A DNA stretch of 64,000 bases from the NCBI GenBank assembly GCA_030532895.1, contig JAUNKF010000012.1:4375-68374 (forward strand), written 5' to 3'. Each line of letters opens with the position of its first letter. The first letter of the stretch is position 1. The translations under genes and the position numbers were made by a program. The notes under the pieces were generated by a model that saw nothing but the letters and a program-made list of their open reading frames with translations, made no database searches and was not told where the DNA came from. Positions 1 to 8,673 of the stretch are shown one piece after another. This stretch comes from Lautropia sp. (GTDB lineage Bacteria > Pseudomonadota > Gammaproteobacteria > Burkholderiales > Burkholderiaceae_E).

Positions 1-18
1 CCTCAGCCTCAGCCTCAG

Positions 19-819
19 ATGCCGACCCGCATCGTCTCTCTGCTGCCCACCCTGACCGAATCTGTCTGCGTGCTGGGCGCCTGTGGGCGTCTGGTGGGGG
101 TGGATCGGCACAGCAACTGGCCCGCGCAACTGGGCAAGCTGCCCCGCCTCGATGCCTATCCCACGCTGAATGTGGAGGCGATTGCGGCGCTGCGTCCTGA
201 TCTGGTGCTGCTGCCGGCACGGCAGGGTGATGATGTGCCGGTGGCACGGCTGAAGCGCCTGGGCATTCGCGTGCTCGCGCTCTCGGCAGAATCCCATGAG
301 GACATCGGCAAGGTGCTGCATGCTTTGGCCCAAGCGCTGGGGCTCCCGGCCGAGAAAGCCACTGCCATCTGGCAGGGCATCGAGCAACAGGTGGCGGCCG
401 AAGCCGCTGCCATGCCGAAGGCCAGCCGAGGCATGCGCACCTATGTGGAGATCGACCCCAAGCCTTACGTGGCGGCGCCCGCATCCTTCATCGGGCAGAT
501 GCTCACGCGGCTTGGCTTGCAGAACGTGCTGACGGCCGATGCCGCCCAAGGAAAGCGTTTTGTGCCGATGAGCCGCGAATGGGTGTTGCGGGCCAACCCC
601 GAGCTGATGATGATCAGTGATCCGGCCGCTACCGGCCTCTCTACCCTGCGGGCCAGACCCGGCTGGGCGCGCCTGTCGGCGATCAAGGCGGGCCGGGTGT
701 GCCTTTTCAGTGGGGAACAGCTCGACGTGCTGGTGAGGCCGGGGCCGCGGGTGGCGGAAGGGGCGCGCTTGATGCGGGCGTGTGTGGAGGGGGCACTCGT
801 CCGTAGTGCCGGGATGTGA
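19..819 (+). CDS. BtuF-like cobalamin-binding protein
   Basis: Predicted helical-backbone substrate-binding protein of the BtuF/FecB type, which binds corrinoids (or other metal chelates) for ABC import. The N-terminus has the family pattern RIVSLLPTLTESVCVLG, followed by GVDRHSNWP, and the 266-residue length fits. No signal peptide or lipobox is visible after the ATG at 19. The frame is open to base 1 and reads Pro-Gln repeats, so the true start, perhaps with an export signal, may lie outside the window. It sits ahead of cobO, cobQ, cobT, cobS and cobC on the same strand, which favours a cobalamin role. Function is inferred from family and context; substrate specificity is not shown. Confidence 0.75.
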   Translation: MPTRIVSLLPTLTESVCVLGACGRLVGVDRHSNWPAQLGKLPRLDAYPTLNVEAIAALRPDLVLLPARQGDDVPVARLKRLGIRVLALSAESHEDIGKVLHALAQALGLPAEKATAIWQGIEQQVAAEAAAMPKASRGMRTYVEIDPKPYVAAPASFIGQMLTRLGLQNVLTADAAQGKRFVPMSREWVLRANPELMMISDPAATGLSTLRARPGWARLSAIKAGRVCLFSGEQLDVLVRPGPRVAEGARLMRACVEGALVRSAGM

Positions 820-870
820 GCGAGCGTTCTCCGCGGATGTAGGGGCGTGGGGCGGGCGACATCCATCATC

Positions 871-1131
871 CTAAAGGTCGTCTCGAACCCACCGTGTTGC
901 TCGGATCATGGGGTTGGACGACAGCGCATTGAGAAAGGCTGATTTATCTGTGGTTGCTGGTCTTACCGGAAGGGCGGCAGGTGATATGAACCGCCCCGAG
1001 TATCGAAGAGGCCCGTTAGTTTGAGTCAGACCATTATGGTCTGCTCGGATCGCAAACTTATCTCCTTCGGCGTTTGTGTAAATAATGTATTTATGGTATG
1101 CAGTTGGTGTTGTTGCAGATCCGGCGTTCAC
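871..1131 (-). CDS. hypothetical small protein
   Basis: An 86-residue frame with a GTG start, lying 41 bp downstream of and in the same direction as the broken lipoprotein-like gene at 1173-1560. No family is recognised. It contains a plausible folded core (YHKYIIYTNAEGDKFAIRAD) and has no signal peptide or membrane segment. The frame stays open upstream of the GTG to a TGA near 1186 without a better start. It may be cargo of the same islet or the 3' remnant of a larger gene. Coding status is uncertain. Confidence 0.35.
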   Translation of the reverse strand: MNAGSATTPTAYHKYIIYTNAEGDKFAIRADHNGLTQTNGPLRYSGRFISPAALPVRPATTDKSAFLNALSSNPMIRATRWVRDDL

Positions 1132-1172
1132 TGCTGGGATGGGGGGGTAAGTGAGAGCGAGCCATTGTTTAT

Positions 1173-1560
1173 TTAAAGTCCATCAAAAAACAACCATGCT
1201 TCGATTTCTTTTACTTTCCCTTCTTCTATGTGAAGGATTATTCTGGTTTCGTCGTAATAGAGACCGAGAAGACTCCAGTGTCTGTCTATGTTTGATCCTA
1301 TTGCTGTCTTTGGGTGTATATGATTTCGCGGGTGGTATTTGAATCCATTTTTTTCTAAGATTTTTTTTTGCATCCTCTTCTGTTGTTCCTTTGGGGATGT
1401 GTTTTTCAACTATTTCTGAGACGTTTTTTGAGGTTTTTGTGTCGTCTTTGTTTTTTATCTGGATTTCTTTTAGGATTTCGTTGTTCTGGCATGTGTTTGC
1501 TATCAGTGGGGCTGAAATTATTATTGCTAAAGGGATTGAGTGTTTGAGGATTGATTTCAT
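1173..1560 (-). pseudogene. frameshifted exported (lipo)protein, orphan immunity-like
   Basis: Two overlapping frames together make one sensible protein of about 128 residues. The first (from ATG at 1560) gives a hydrophobic signal segment ending LIANTC, then a Lys/Asn-rich region reading HIPKGTTEEDAKK. The second supplies ILEKNGFKYHPRNH and runs to the stop at 1173. The switch falls in a run of nine A (T on the plus strand, 1361-1369); eight would keep one frame. The pattern of a Gly-Thr-Thr turn, DAKKxLEKNGF and a short beta-rich tail is typical of small immunity-like lipoproteins, but no family is assigned. The stretch is visibly AT-rich against GC-rich neighbours, suggesting transfer. The break could be a pseudogene, a phase-variable tract, transcriptional slippage or a sequencing error. 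Confidence 0.6.
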
Positions 1561-1750
1561 CGGTTTGTTTCGATGTTGTCTGTGCTTTTCGTTGTTATGG
1601 TATGGTTCGTCATGTTTGCGTTAGGTGAATAACTTCACAATAGGTGATGGAAATTGAATGAGGGGCGTGATTCATGCTGTGTTGTTCAAAAGGGTAAGTG
1701 TTTGAGTCGATTGATTTTTCTTGGTCTTTGACCTTAAGGAGCAAAACCAC

Positions 1751-2320
1751 ATGCAAGTAGAAGAACCCCCACGCGAGCGCCCCTATGAGAAGCCCGAGGG
1801 CGAGCGGCGCGGGCTGATCATCGTCAATACCGGCGATGGCAAGGGCAAGAGCACGGCAGCGTTCGGGCTGGCGATGCGGGCGCATGGGCGCGGCAAGGCC
1901 GTGCATATTTATCAGTTCATGAAGGTGCCCAGTGCGCGCTTTGGCGAGCATCGGGTCTTCGAGCAGCTGGGCATGCCGATCGAGGGGCTGGGCGATGGCT
2001 TCAGCTGGAAGAGTCAGGATCTGGAGCGCTCGGCGCAGCTCGCGCGTGATGGCTGGGAACGTGCCCGTGAGAAGATCCTGGGTGGCGAGCATTTCATGGT
2101 GGTGCTGGATGAAATCACCTATCCGCTGATCTATGGCTGGCTGCCGTTGGAGCCGGTGCTCGAAACGCTGAAAACTCGTCCTCCGCATGTGCATGTGGTG
2201 CTGACAGGGCGACGTTGTCCGCCCGAGATCATCGAGCTGGCCGATACCGTCACCGAGATGACGAAGATCAAGCACGCTTTCGAGGCGGGTGTGCCGGCTC
2301 AACGCGGGATCGAGGATTGA
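1751..2320 (+). CDS. cobO: corrinoid adenosyltransferase
   Basis: CobO/BtuR-type cob(I)yrinic acid a,c-diamide adenosyltransferase, which transfers the 5'-deoxyadenosyl group from ATP to the reduced corrinoid in the cytoplasm. The P-loop GDGKGKST is at about residues 29-36; further family marks are HIYQFMK, VLDEITYPL and VLTGRRCP. The ATG at 1751 is chosen because TAAGGAGC lies just upstream; the in-frame TTG at 1721 has no such site. The 189-residue length is normal. It directly precedes cobQ, whose substrate is the adenosylated product after a further amidation. Confidence 0.93.
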   Translation: MQVEEPPRERPYEKPEGERRGLIIVNTGDGKGKSTAAFGLAMRAHGRGKAVHIYQFMKVPSARFGEHRVFEQLGMPIEGLGDGFSWKSQDLERSAQLARDGWERAREKILGGEHFMVVLDEITYPLIYGWLPLEPVLETLKTRPPHVHVVLTGRRCPPEIIELADTVTEMTKIKHAFEAGVPAQRGIED

Positions 2321-2428
2321 TGAGGCGTTCGTCGAGCTTGTGTCGTAGGCATGTGTTCGGGCGGATCGGGCAGGCACCGTGTCGGGATGGAGGCGGCGCG
2401 TGGATGTGTCCGTCAAGCAGGGGGCATC

Positions 2429-4198
2429 GTGGCTGAACCGATGGATGCGGTGCCGATGAAGATGGATCAGCGTCTGGCCCATTGCGTGATGGTACTGGGC
2501 ACCACGAGTGGGGCGGGCAAGAGCTGGATCGCCACGGCCCTGTGCCGCTGGTATGCGCGGCAGGGGTTGCGCGTGGCGCCTTTCAAGGCGCAGAACATGA
2601 GCAACAACGCGCGGGTGGTGGCGGGGGGAGAGATTGGCAGTGCGCAGTATTTTCAGGCGCTGGCTGCCGGGGTGGAACCCACGGTGCAGATGAACCCGCT
2701 GCTGCTCAAGCCCGAGGCCGATACGCGCAGTCAGGTGATTCTGCTGGGGCAGGTGAGTGCCGAGCTGACGGCGTTGCCGTGGCGTGCGCGCCATCAGCAT
2801 ACGTGGCCGATCATCGCCCGCACGCTCGATGCGTTGCGCCGCCAATACGATGTGATCGTGATCGAGGGGGCGGGGTCGCCGGCCGAGATCAACCTGCAAA
2901 GCACGGATGTGGTCAACATGCGGGTGGCGCGACATGTGGGGGCGGCCTGCCTGCTCGTGTCGGATATCGACCGGGGAGGCGCTTTTGCCCATCTGTATGG
3001 CACCTGGGCCTTGATGCCGCCCGAGGATCGACAGCTTTTGAAAGGTTTCGTGCTGAACCGCTTTCGGGGCGATGCCAGCCTGCTGGCGCCGGCGCCGCAG
3101 ATGCTGGAGGAGATGACGGGTGTGCCGGTGGTGGCCACGGTGCCGATGTGGACGGGCCACGGGCTGCCGGAGGAAGATGGCTGGTTTCAGTATCGGGATC
3201 GGCTCGGGGACGATGATCACGCCCCTGCGGTTGATGTCCTGTCTGGGCATTCTGCCCCCCATGCGGCCTCGCATCAGACGGAGAAGGCAGCGGCCATTTG
3301 GCATGATGACGAGGCGGCGGGCGCGTCGATGACAAGCCCCCGACTGTCGACTGACCGAGTGACCCGTTCGACACAGGCCGAGACGGGGGCGGGTGGAAAA
3401 GCGTTGTCAGCTCGAAGCGCCAGACAAATCGCGCTGATCGCCCCGCCGCGCATCAGCAACCTCGACGAGTTCCAGCCGCTGGCCTCGGTGCCGGGTGTGC
3501 GGCTCGTGATGGTGCGGGATGGTGCTTCGTTACCGGCATTGTCGACTGACGACTGGATCATCCTGCCCGGCTCCAAGCACACGAGCAGCGATCTGGCCTG
3601 GCTGAAGCGTGAGCGGCTGGATGACTGGGTTCGGGCGCATACGGCCCTGGGTGGGGCGGTGCTGGGCATCTGCGGGGGCTTGCAGATGCTGGGCGAGAGG
3701 CTTGAAGACCCGTATGGGGTCGAGGGTTCGGCCAGTGGTCTGGGGCTGTTGTCGCTTGCCACCGTGTTCGAACCGGAGAAGGTGCTGCGCCGTCGGCGCC
3801 TTGCTTTCGATGCCTTGCCGGCCGGGCCGTGGTCGGCCTTGTCGGGCCTGGAGGTCTCGGGGTACGAGATTCACCAGGGGCGTACATCGGTGCAGTCATT
3901 CAGCCCACCGATCAGGTCGCGGGATATCGGGCTATCGGCACCGCTGCTGGACGTGGGGCATGATGCCCATTCACCGGATGCCCGCTCACAGTCGGTGTTG
4001 CCGGATGCGCTGGGTTGGTGCAACGCGGCCGGCAATGTGCTGGGCATCTATCTGCACGGCCTCTTTGAAAACGATCAGGTGCTGAGCAGGCTCTTTGGTG
4101 TGAAGGGCCGGCCGTGGGCGGATGTCTTCGATGGGCTGGCCGACCACCTTGGGGCGAGCTTCGAGCCGGGCGTGCTGGCCAGCCTGATCAAGGGCTGA
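2429..4198 (+). CDS. cobQ: cobyric acid synthase
   Basis: Glutamine-dependent amidase that converts adenosylcobyrinic acid a,c-diamide to adenosylcobyric acid. The N-terminal ATPase domain has a P-loop (GTTSGAGKS, about residues 24-32) and SDIDRGGAFAH. The C-terminal GATase domain has the nucleophile Cys in GICGGLQML (about 414) and the conserved GYEIHQG and YLHGLFEN. The start is probably the GTG at 2429 behind AGGGGGC; the ATG at 2441 and later Met codons are alternatives. At about 589 residues it is some 100 longer than usual. An extra segment of about 70 residues, rich in Ala, Ser and Asp, separates the two domains (about 260-332), and a smaller one precedes the final motif. Confidence 0.93.
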   Translation: MAEPMDAVPMKMDQRLAHCVMVLGTTSGAGKSWIATALCRWYARQGLRVAPFKAQNMSNNARVVAGGEIGSAQYFQALAAGVEPTVQMNPLLLKPEADTRSQVILLGQVSAELTALPWRARHQHTWPIIARTLDALRRQYDVIVIEGAGSPAEINLQSTDVVNMRVARHVGAACLLVSDIDRGGAFAHLYGTWALMPPEDRQLLKGFVLNRFRGDASLLAPAPQMLEEMTGVPVVATVPMWTGHGLPEEDGWFQYRDRLGDDDHAPAVDVLSGHSAPHAASHQTEKAAAIWHDDEAAGASMTSPRLSTDRVTRSTQAETGAGGKALSARSARQIALIAPPRISNLDEFQPLASVPGVRLVMVRDGASLPALSTDDWIILPGSKHTSSDLAWLKRERLDDWVRAHTALGGAVLGICGGLQMLGERLEDPYGVEGSASGLGLLSLATVFEPEKVLRRRRLAFDALPAGPWSALSGLEVSGYEIHQGRTSVQSFSPPIRSRDIGLSAPLLDVGHDAHSPDARSQSVLPDALGWCNAAGNVLGIYLHGLFENDQVLSRLFGVKGRPWADVFDGLADHLGASFEPGVLASLIKG

Positions 4199-4405
4199 TC
4201 GTTCATCCCACTATACTGTCGGGCGTTTCGGCGGGTGTTCTTTGCCTGCTGTGCCATGCGGTGGGTGGCGCGCGTCGGCTCTGGCGGATGATCTGCCCCA
4301 TCGACAACGCCGGGGTGGGCAGTGCCCTGGATGATGGCTGTTGCCCGCTGCTGCCCGGATGGGCCCGATCCTCTCAAAACGGTCATTCATTTTCTGATTT
4401 TTGAC

Positions 4406-5500
4406 ATGCACATTTCGACATCCCTGGCGGAGACAGCATCCGTTGGCGACCTGGCAGCGTTTGATGGCATCCCCAGCATTTCGCCTGGTCTTGATGATGA
4501 GGTGGCTCATCGCATTCAGGGTCGGCTCGATGCACAGGCCCGTCCACCCGGTTCGCTTGGCAAGCTGGAGTCATTGGCGGCGCGGATTGCGCAGATACTG
4601 GGGACCGATGAGCCACACCTCATTGAGCCAGCCATGTTGCTGTGCGCGGGCGATCATGGGTTGGTGGCGCAAGGTGTGTCGGCCTGGCCGTCGAGCGTGA
4701 CGACCTTGATGATGCAGACGATTCTGGCGGGCGATGCCACGGTGAGCGTGCTGGCCCGCCAGCACGGCTTGTCGCTCGTGGTGGTCGATTGTGGCGTGGT
4801 GCAACCGCTGCCCGAGCAGCCGGGCCTGCTATCGCGCTCGGTAGGGCGGGGCACCGCGGATGCCAGCCAGCAGCCGGCGATGACGATGGATCAGTGCCGG
4901 CAGGCGATCCGCCATGGCCGTGAGCTGGTGGCCGGGCTGCCGGGTAATGCGGTGTTGCTGGGCGAGATGGGCATCGGCAACACCTCGCCGGCTTCGCTGT
5001 TGCTGGCGCGCCTGGCCGATTTGCCGATCGAGGGGATGGTGGGGCCAGGGGCGGGGCAGAGCGCGGAGGGGTTGAAGCGCAAGCAGGCGGTGCTGGCTGC
5101 CACGCTTGTCAAACATGCCGAGGTGAAGGAGCCGTTGGCCGTGCTCGCCACACTGGGCGGATTCGAGATCGCCACGATGGTGGGGGTGATGCTGCAGGCG
5201 GCGCTGGAACGCCGGGTGATCGTGGTCGATGGTTTCATCACCAGTGCGGCGGTGCTGGTGGCTTCGCGTCTTCAGCCGGCGGTGCTCGATTACTGCGTGT
5301 TCTCGCATGTGTCGGCGGAGCCTGGCCACCGGCTGATGCTGGCCGTGATGAAGGCCGAGCCGCTCCTGCAATTCGACATGCGGCTGGGCGAAGGCTCGGG
5401 CGCAGCGATGGTGTGGCCACTGCTGGAATCGGCCTGCCGGGTGTTGAACGAGGTGGCGATGCTGGAGACGGTGCTTTCGCGGGCCGCGCCGTCCGCCTGA
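4406..5500 (+). CDS. cobT: nicotinate-nucleotide--DMB phosphoribosyltransferase
   Basis: CobT makes alpha-ribazole 5'-phosphate from nicotinate mononucleotide and 5,6-dimethylbenzimidazole for the lower ligand of cobalamin. Family motifs are RPPGSLGKLE, CAGDHGL, GEMGIGNTSPAS (about residue 187) and LGEGSGAA, which carries the catalytic Glu (about 328). The 364-residue length is typical. The ATG at 4406 is preferred because the earlier in-frame Met codons lie in unconserved leader sequence. Some 207 bp separate it from cobQ without a recognisable gene; cobS follows after 33 bp. Confidence 0.94.
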   Translation: MHISTSLAETASVGDLAAFDGIPSISPGLDDEVAHRIQGRLDAQARPPGSLGKLESLAARIAQILGTDEPHLIEPAMLLCAGDHGLVAQGVSAWPSSVTTLMMQTILAGDATVSVLARQHGLSLVVVDCGVVQPLPEQPGLLSRSVGRGTADASQQPAMTMDQCRQAIRHGRELVAGLPGNAVLLGEMGIGNTSPASLLLARLADLPIEGMVGPGAGQSAEGLKRKQAVLAATLVKHAEVKEPLAVLATLGGFEIATMVGVMLQAALERRVIVVDGFITSAAVLVASRLQPAVLDYCVFSHVSAEPGHRLMLAVMKAEPLLQFDMRLGEGSGAAMVWPLLESACRVLNEVAMLETVLSRAAPSA

Positions 5501-5533
5501 ACAGGGCTTGTCGGCGAACAGCCAGGGGGGTGT

Positions 5534-6859
5534 ATGGATGAATCAGCGCCTAAGCAAACGGTGAACCGGGAAGCGGATCACGTGTCATCGGCTTCTGCAC
5601 AGGATGCGCCAGCCTCCGGCGTTGCAGCCGGGGCGGGCGGCACGGCGTTGTCTGAGTCGGCTTCGGGAGGGCTGGCAGGTGGCGTACGGCATTTTCTGCT
5701 GGCCTTGCAGTTCTTCACCCGTCTGCCGTTGCCGGGGCGGCTGATGGCCTGGGTGGGTTTCAGCCCGGCAATGATGCGGGCAGCGGCTGGGCATTTTCCG
5801 GGGGTTGGCTGGGTGGTGGGAAGTGTCTCGGCGCTTGTCTTGTGGCTGGCGCTGACCTGTCTGCTGCCGTCAGGCGTGATGCTCCCGGTGGCGTTGCCGC
5901 CGCTTCCCGTTGAAACGGGGGCTGTGGTCCCTGGTGCAGCACAAGCGGCCTTGCCTGCCTTGAGCGTTGCAACGGGTGTGGCAGTGGGGGGAGCAGGCGG
6001 CAATGGTGAGGGGGGCCTTGCGTTGTGGCTTGTGGCTTCCCTGCCTGCGATGGTGGGCGGCTTGCTGGTTTCGCTGGTGGCCGTGCTGCTCTCGCTGATG
6101 GCCTCCGTCTGGTTGACGGGGGCTTTCCATGAGGATGGGCTGGCTGACGTGGGCGATGCACTGGGCGGTTTTGCGCCCAAGGCGCAGGCGCTGCGTATCA
6201 TGAAGGATTCCCGACTGGGCACCTATGGCGTCATCACGCTGTCGCTGGTGCTCCTGTTGAAGATCAGCCTGTTGTGGTTGCTCGTCGTGCTGGCCGGGCC
6301 ATCGAAGGCGATGATGGCGCTGGTGGGCGTGCATGTGCTGTCGCGCGGGGCGCCATTGTGTCTGGTGCGCTGGCTTCGTTATGTGGGGGCCGAGGCGGTG
6401 GCAGAGGCGCCCGGCGAAGGCGGGGAAGCGCAGCAACCGCTGGCGGCCATGATCTCGGTGCCCGAGACGCCTGCGGCCATGGCAGAGGTCGAAAAGGCCG
6501 GGCTTGAGACAACCGGCGTGGCGCAGACTGGCGCCAGCAAATCCCGCTCGGTGGCCGAAGACATCAGTGGGCGCACCCTGCTGGTTGCCGCGCTGTGGTG
6601 CCTGCCGGCTTTGGGGCTGATCGGGGCAGGTTTTGGCCTGCGTGCGCTGCTGGCTGTCTGTGTGGTGGGCGGGCTGCTCACCTGGCAGTTGGGGCGCATC
6701 TTCCGGTGGCGGCTGGGCGGGGTGACGGGGGATTGCCTGGGGGCCACGCAGCAGTTGGTGGAAGTCGGCGCTTATCTGGTGCTGGCCTGGGCCGTGCTTG
6801 CCAACATCCCGGCGGGTGCAGCAGGGGGGCCTGCTCTTGTGGCTTTGATGGGGTGGTGA
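5534..6859 (+). CDS. cobS: adenosylcobinamide-GDP ribazoletransferase
   Basis: Integral-membrane cobalamin (5'-phosphate) synthase joining adenosylcobinamide-GDP to alpha-ribazole (phosphate). Conserved parts are FFTRLPLPGR near the N-terminus, FHEDGLADVGDALGGF (about residue 198) and KDSRLGTYG (about 223), with several hydrophobic helices. At 441 residues it is far longer than the usual 250-270. The excess comes from a 50-residue N-terminal extension, an Ala/Gly/Val-rich insertion at about 116-160 and a hydrophilic Glu/Ala-rich insertion at about 286-349. The reading frame is intact and the motifs are complete, so the protein is probably functional. GGGGGG upstream supports the start. Confidence 0.92.
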   Translation: MDESAPKQTVNREADHVSSASAQDAPASGVAAGAGGTALSESASGGLAGGVRHFLLALQFFTRLPLPGRLMAWVGFSPAMMRAAAGHFPGVGWVVGSVSALVLWLALTCLLPSGVMLPVALPPLPVETGAVVPGAAQAALPALSVATGVAVGGAGGNGEGGLALWLVASLPAMVGGLLVSLVAVLLSLMASVWLTGAFHEDGLADVGDALGGFAPKAQALRIMKDSRLGTYGVITLSLVLLLKISLLWLLVVLAGPSKAMMALVGVHVLSRGAPLCLVRWLRYVGAEAVAEAPGEGGEAQQPLAAMISVPETPAAMAEVEKAGLETTGVAQTGASKSRSVAEDISGRTLLVAALWCLPALGLIGAGFGLRALLAVCVVGGLLTWQLGRIFRWRLGGVTGDCLGATQQLVEVGAYLVLAWAVLANIPAGAAGGPALVALMGW

Positions 6860-6893
6860 GACGAGGTCTTGGGTCAAGCCGACGCCGCCGAGG

Positions 6894-7814
6894 ATGACGT
6901 CGTCATCGAAGATGCCGCCGCAGATGAAAGCGCAACCGCAACCGAAGATTGAATCGAGGTCACAGCCGAAGTCGCAGGTGTGGCCGGGGCCGAAGATGAA
7001 GCCACAACCGCAACCGCAGCCATTGTCGAAGCCGAAGGCTCGGGCGCAGGCGCAGGCGCAGGCGCCGGTGCCGGCCGAAGCGGTGGAGCAGAAGGCCAAA
7101 ACACGTCTATGGCTCGTGCGCCATCCGAAACCGGTGGGGGTGGATGGGCTATGCTATGGGCGGCTGGATGTGGCGGTCGATCTCCCTGAACTGGATCGGG
7201 TGGCCTCATGCCTGGCAGCTCAATTGCCCGAAGGCATGGTCGTGCGCACGTCGCCGGCGAGTCGGTGCCGTGTGTTGGCCGAGGCCGTGCAGGCACGTCG
7301 CCCCGATCTTCAGCTGCTGGGCAGTTTCGCCTGGCTGGCCGAGATGGATTTTGGGCAGTGGGAAGGCAAGCCTTGGGCCGATATTCCGCCCGCCGAACTG
7401 CGGGCATGGACGGATGATTTTGCCGATTACCGGGCTGGTGGCACGGGGGAGAGCGTTCGGATGTTTCTGGCACGGGTGGAACGGGGGTTGTGTGCTGCGA
7501 CAGCGCCATCCTGCGCGATTGGGGAAACGGAACGCGGGCCTGATGCTGATGACACGGAAATGGAACCTGCGTCACCACATTGCACGGCTGCAATGATCGG
7601 GTCTGCCGGCCGGATAGCTGAAGGCTTGGATGCCGGCTTTGGTCGCCTGATCCGTTCGTCAGGGCAGCTTGCGCCAGAGGTCTGGGTCACCCATGCCGGC
7701 GTGATGCGCGCGGTGCATTGGTTGCGCGAGAGGGGGCCAAGCCGGATGCCTTCCGCTGCACAATGGCCAGCCATGCCAGTCGGTCATGGAGATGTCTGGG
7801 TTATCGACACATAG
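6894..7814 (+). CDS. cobC: alpha-ribazole phosphatase-like histidine phosphatase
   Basis: Histidine-phosphatase-superfamily protein expected to dephosphorylate alpha-ribazole 5'-phosphate or cobalamin 5'-phosphate. The catalytic core is LVRHPKP (His about 75), CYGRLDVAV, SPASRCR, EMDFGQWEG and VTHAGVMRA, the usual His/Arg/Glu/His set. The first 65 residues are an unusual tail of Lys, Gln and Pro with QPQPQP and AQAQAQA runs. A second low-complexity segment lies before the last motif. It follows cobS by 34 bp, matching the pathway. The symbol is by pathway analogy (the Salmonella cobC type, not the aminotransferase). Confidence 0.8.
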   Translation: MTSSSKMPPQMKAQPQPKIESRSQPKSQVWPGPKMKPQPQPQPLSKPKARAQAQAQAPVPAEAVEQKAKTRLWLVRHPKPVGVDGLCYGRLDVAVDLPELDRVASCLAAQLPEGMVVRTSPASRCRVLAEAVQARRPDLQLLGSFAWLAEMDFGQWEGKPWADIPPAELRAWTDDFADYRAGGTGESVRMFLARVERGLCAATAPSCAIGETERGPDADDTEMEPASPHCTAAMIGSAGRIAEGLDAGFGRLIRSSGQLAPEVWVTHAGVMRAVHWLRERGPSRMPSAAQWPAMPVGHGDVWVIDT

Positions 7815-7835
7815 AAAGAGAAAGGGGAGGTACTG

Positions 7836-8657
7836 ATGCCGTCATCGCCAGCATCATTGTTCAGCGAGCAGGCGTCGTCCGGGCGACAGGCGTCTTCGGG
7901 GAAACAGGAATCATCAAGGCAACAGGAAGCGTCGAGGCCGCAGGTGCCGAGTGCATCGGTTCAGCTCGCATCAGGGCAGGGGATATCGCCCGTGCTGTCG
8001 CCGTTGTCGGCCCTGCCCGCTGCCGTGCTTTTCGACATGGACGGCCTGCTGCTCGACAGCGAGCGGGTGATCGCCGCCAGTCTGGTGGCGGTGGCTGAAG
8101 AGATGGACGCGCAGATCGAGCCCGCTTTCTGGTTGTCGATGGTGGGCAAGGCCAGCCCGCAGTGTCAGGCCATGTTGGCCGAGCGGATTGGCGCTGACAA
8201 TGCGGCCGAGTTGTTGCGGCGTGGCTTTGCCCGCTACTCGGAGGCGGCGCTCGCGGGCATCCCGCATCGTCCGGGCGTGTTGCCCCTGCTCGACTGGTTG
8301 GCGGCACGCAACATTCCCTGTGCCGTAGGGACATCCACCCGGCAGCCCTTGGCCGGCAAGAAACTGGCCGCTGCCGGTTTGCTGGGTTATTTTCAGACCG
8401 TGGTCAGCAGCACGGATGTGCCTCATCCCAAACCGGCGCCTGATACCTATCTGGAAGCGGCAAAACGATTAGGTGTCAAACCAGGTCGGTGTCTGGTGCT
8501 GGAAGACTCACCCACGGGCGTGAGGGCAGCGCTGGCCGCCGGCATGACGGCCATTCAGGTGCCCGATCTGGTGCTGCCCGATGAAGAGACCCGGCGTCTG
8601 GGACACCGGATCGCCAGCTCACTCATCGAGGTGCAGCAGTGGCTCAGCCTGTTTTGA
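7836..8657 (+). CDS. HAD-superfamily phosphatase
   Basis: HAD subfamily I hydrolase of the phosphoglycolate phosphatase/beta-phosphoglucomutase group. Motif I is VLFDMDGLLLDSE (nucleophile Asp about 67), motif II is in GTSTRQ, motif III Lys in HPKPAPDTY, and motif IV in LVLEDSPTGVRAA. The first 60 residues are a Ser/Gln-rich tail (SSGRQASSGKQ) not seen in typical family members. GGGGAGG lies upstream of the ATG and the gene follows cobC by 21 bp, so it is probably the last gene of the cob transcript. The substrate cannot be told. Confidence 0.85.
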   Translation: MPSSPASLFSEQASSGRQASSGKQESSRQQEASRPQVPSASVQLASGQGISPVLSPLSALPAAVLFDMDGLLLDSERVIAASLVAVAEEMDAQIEPAFWLSMVGKASPQCQAMLAERIGADNAAELLRRGFARYSEAALAGIPHRPGVLPLLDWLAARNIPCAVGTSTRQPLAGKKLAAAGLLGYFQTVVSSTDVPHPKPAPDTYLEAAKRLGVKPGRCLVLEDSPTGVRAALAAGMTAIQVPDLVLPDEETRRLGHRIASSLIEVQQWLSLF

Positions 8658-8673
8658 GGCTAAAACATGTCAC

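Noticed and set aside
1558..1620. 18-residue minus-strand frame overlapping the islet gene's ATG
   Set aside because: It ends with an ATGA overlap, but is too short and featureless to support as a leader peptide.
1391..1624. hydrophobic 77-residue plus-strand frame in the AT-rich islet
   Set aside because: Antisense of a Lys-rich gene reads as Phe/Ser/Leu; no start signals.
1610..3304. 564-codon minus-strand open frame opposite cobO and cobQ
   Set aside because: His/Arg/Gln-rich shadow of well-conserved plus-strand genes in GC-rich DNA; no family features.
4199..4405. possible cobalamin riboswitch between cobQ and cobT
   Set aside because: Looked for the conserved B12-box and core helices and found none; only a stray TATACT at 4212.
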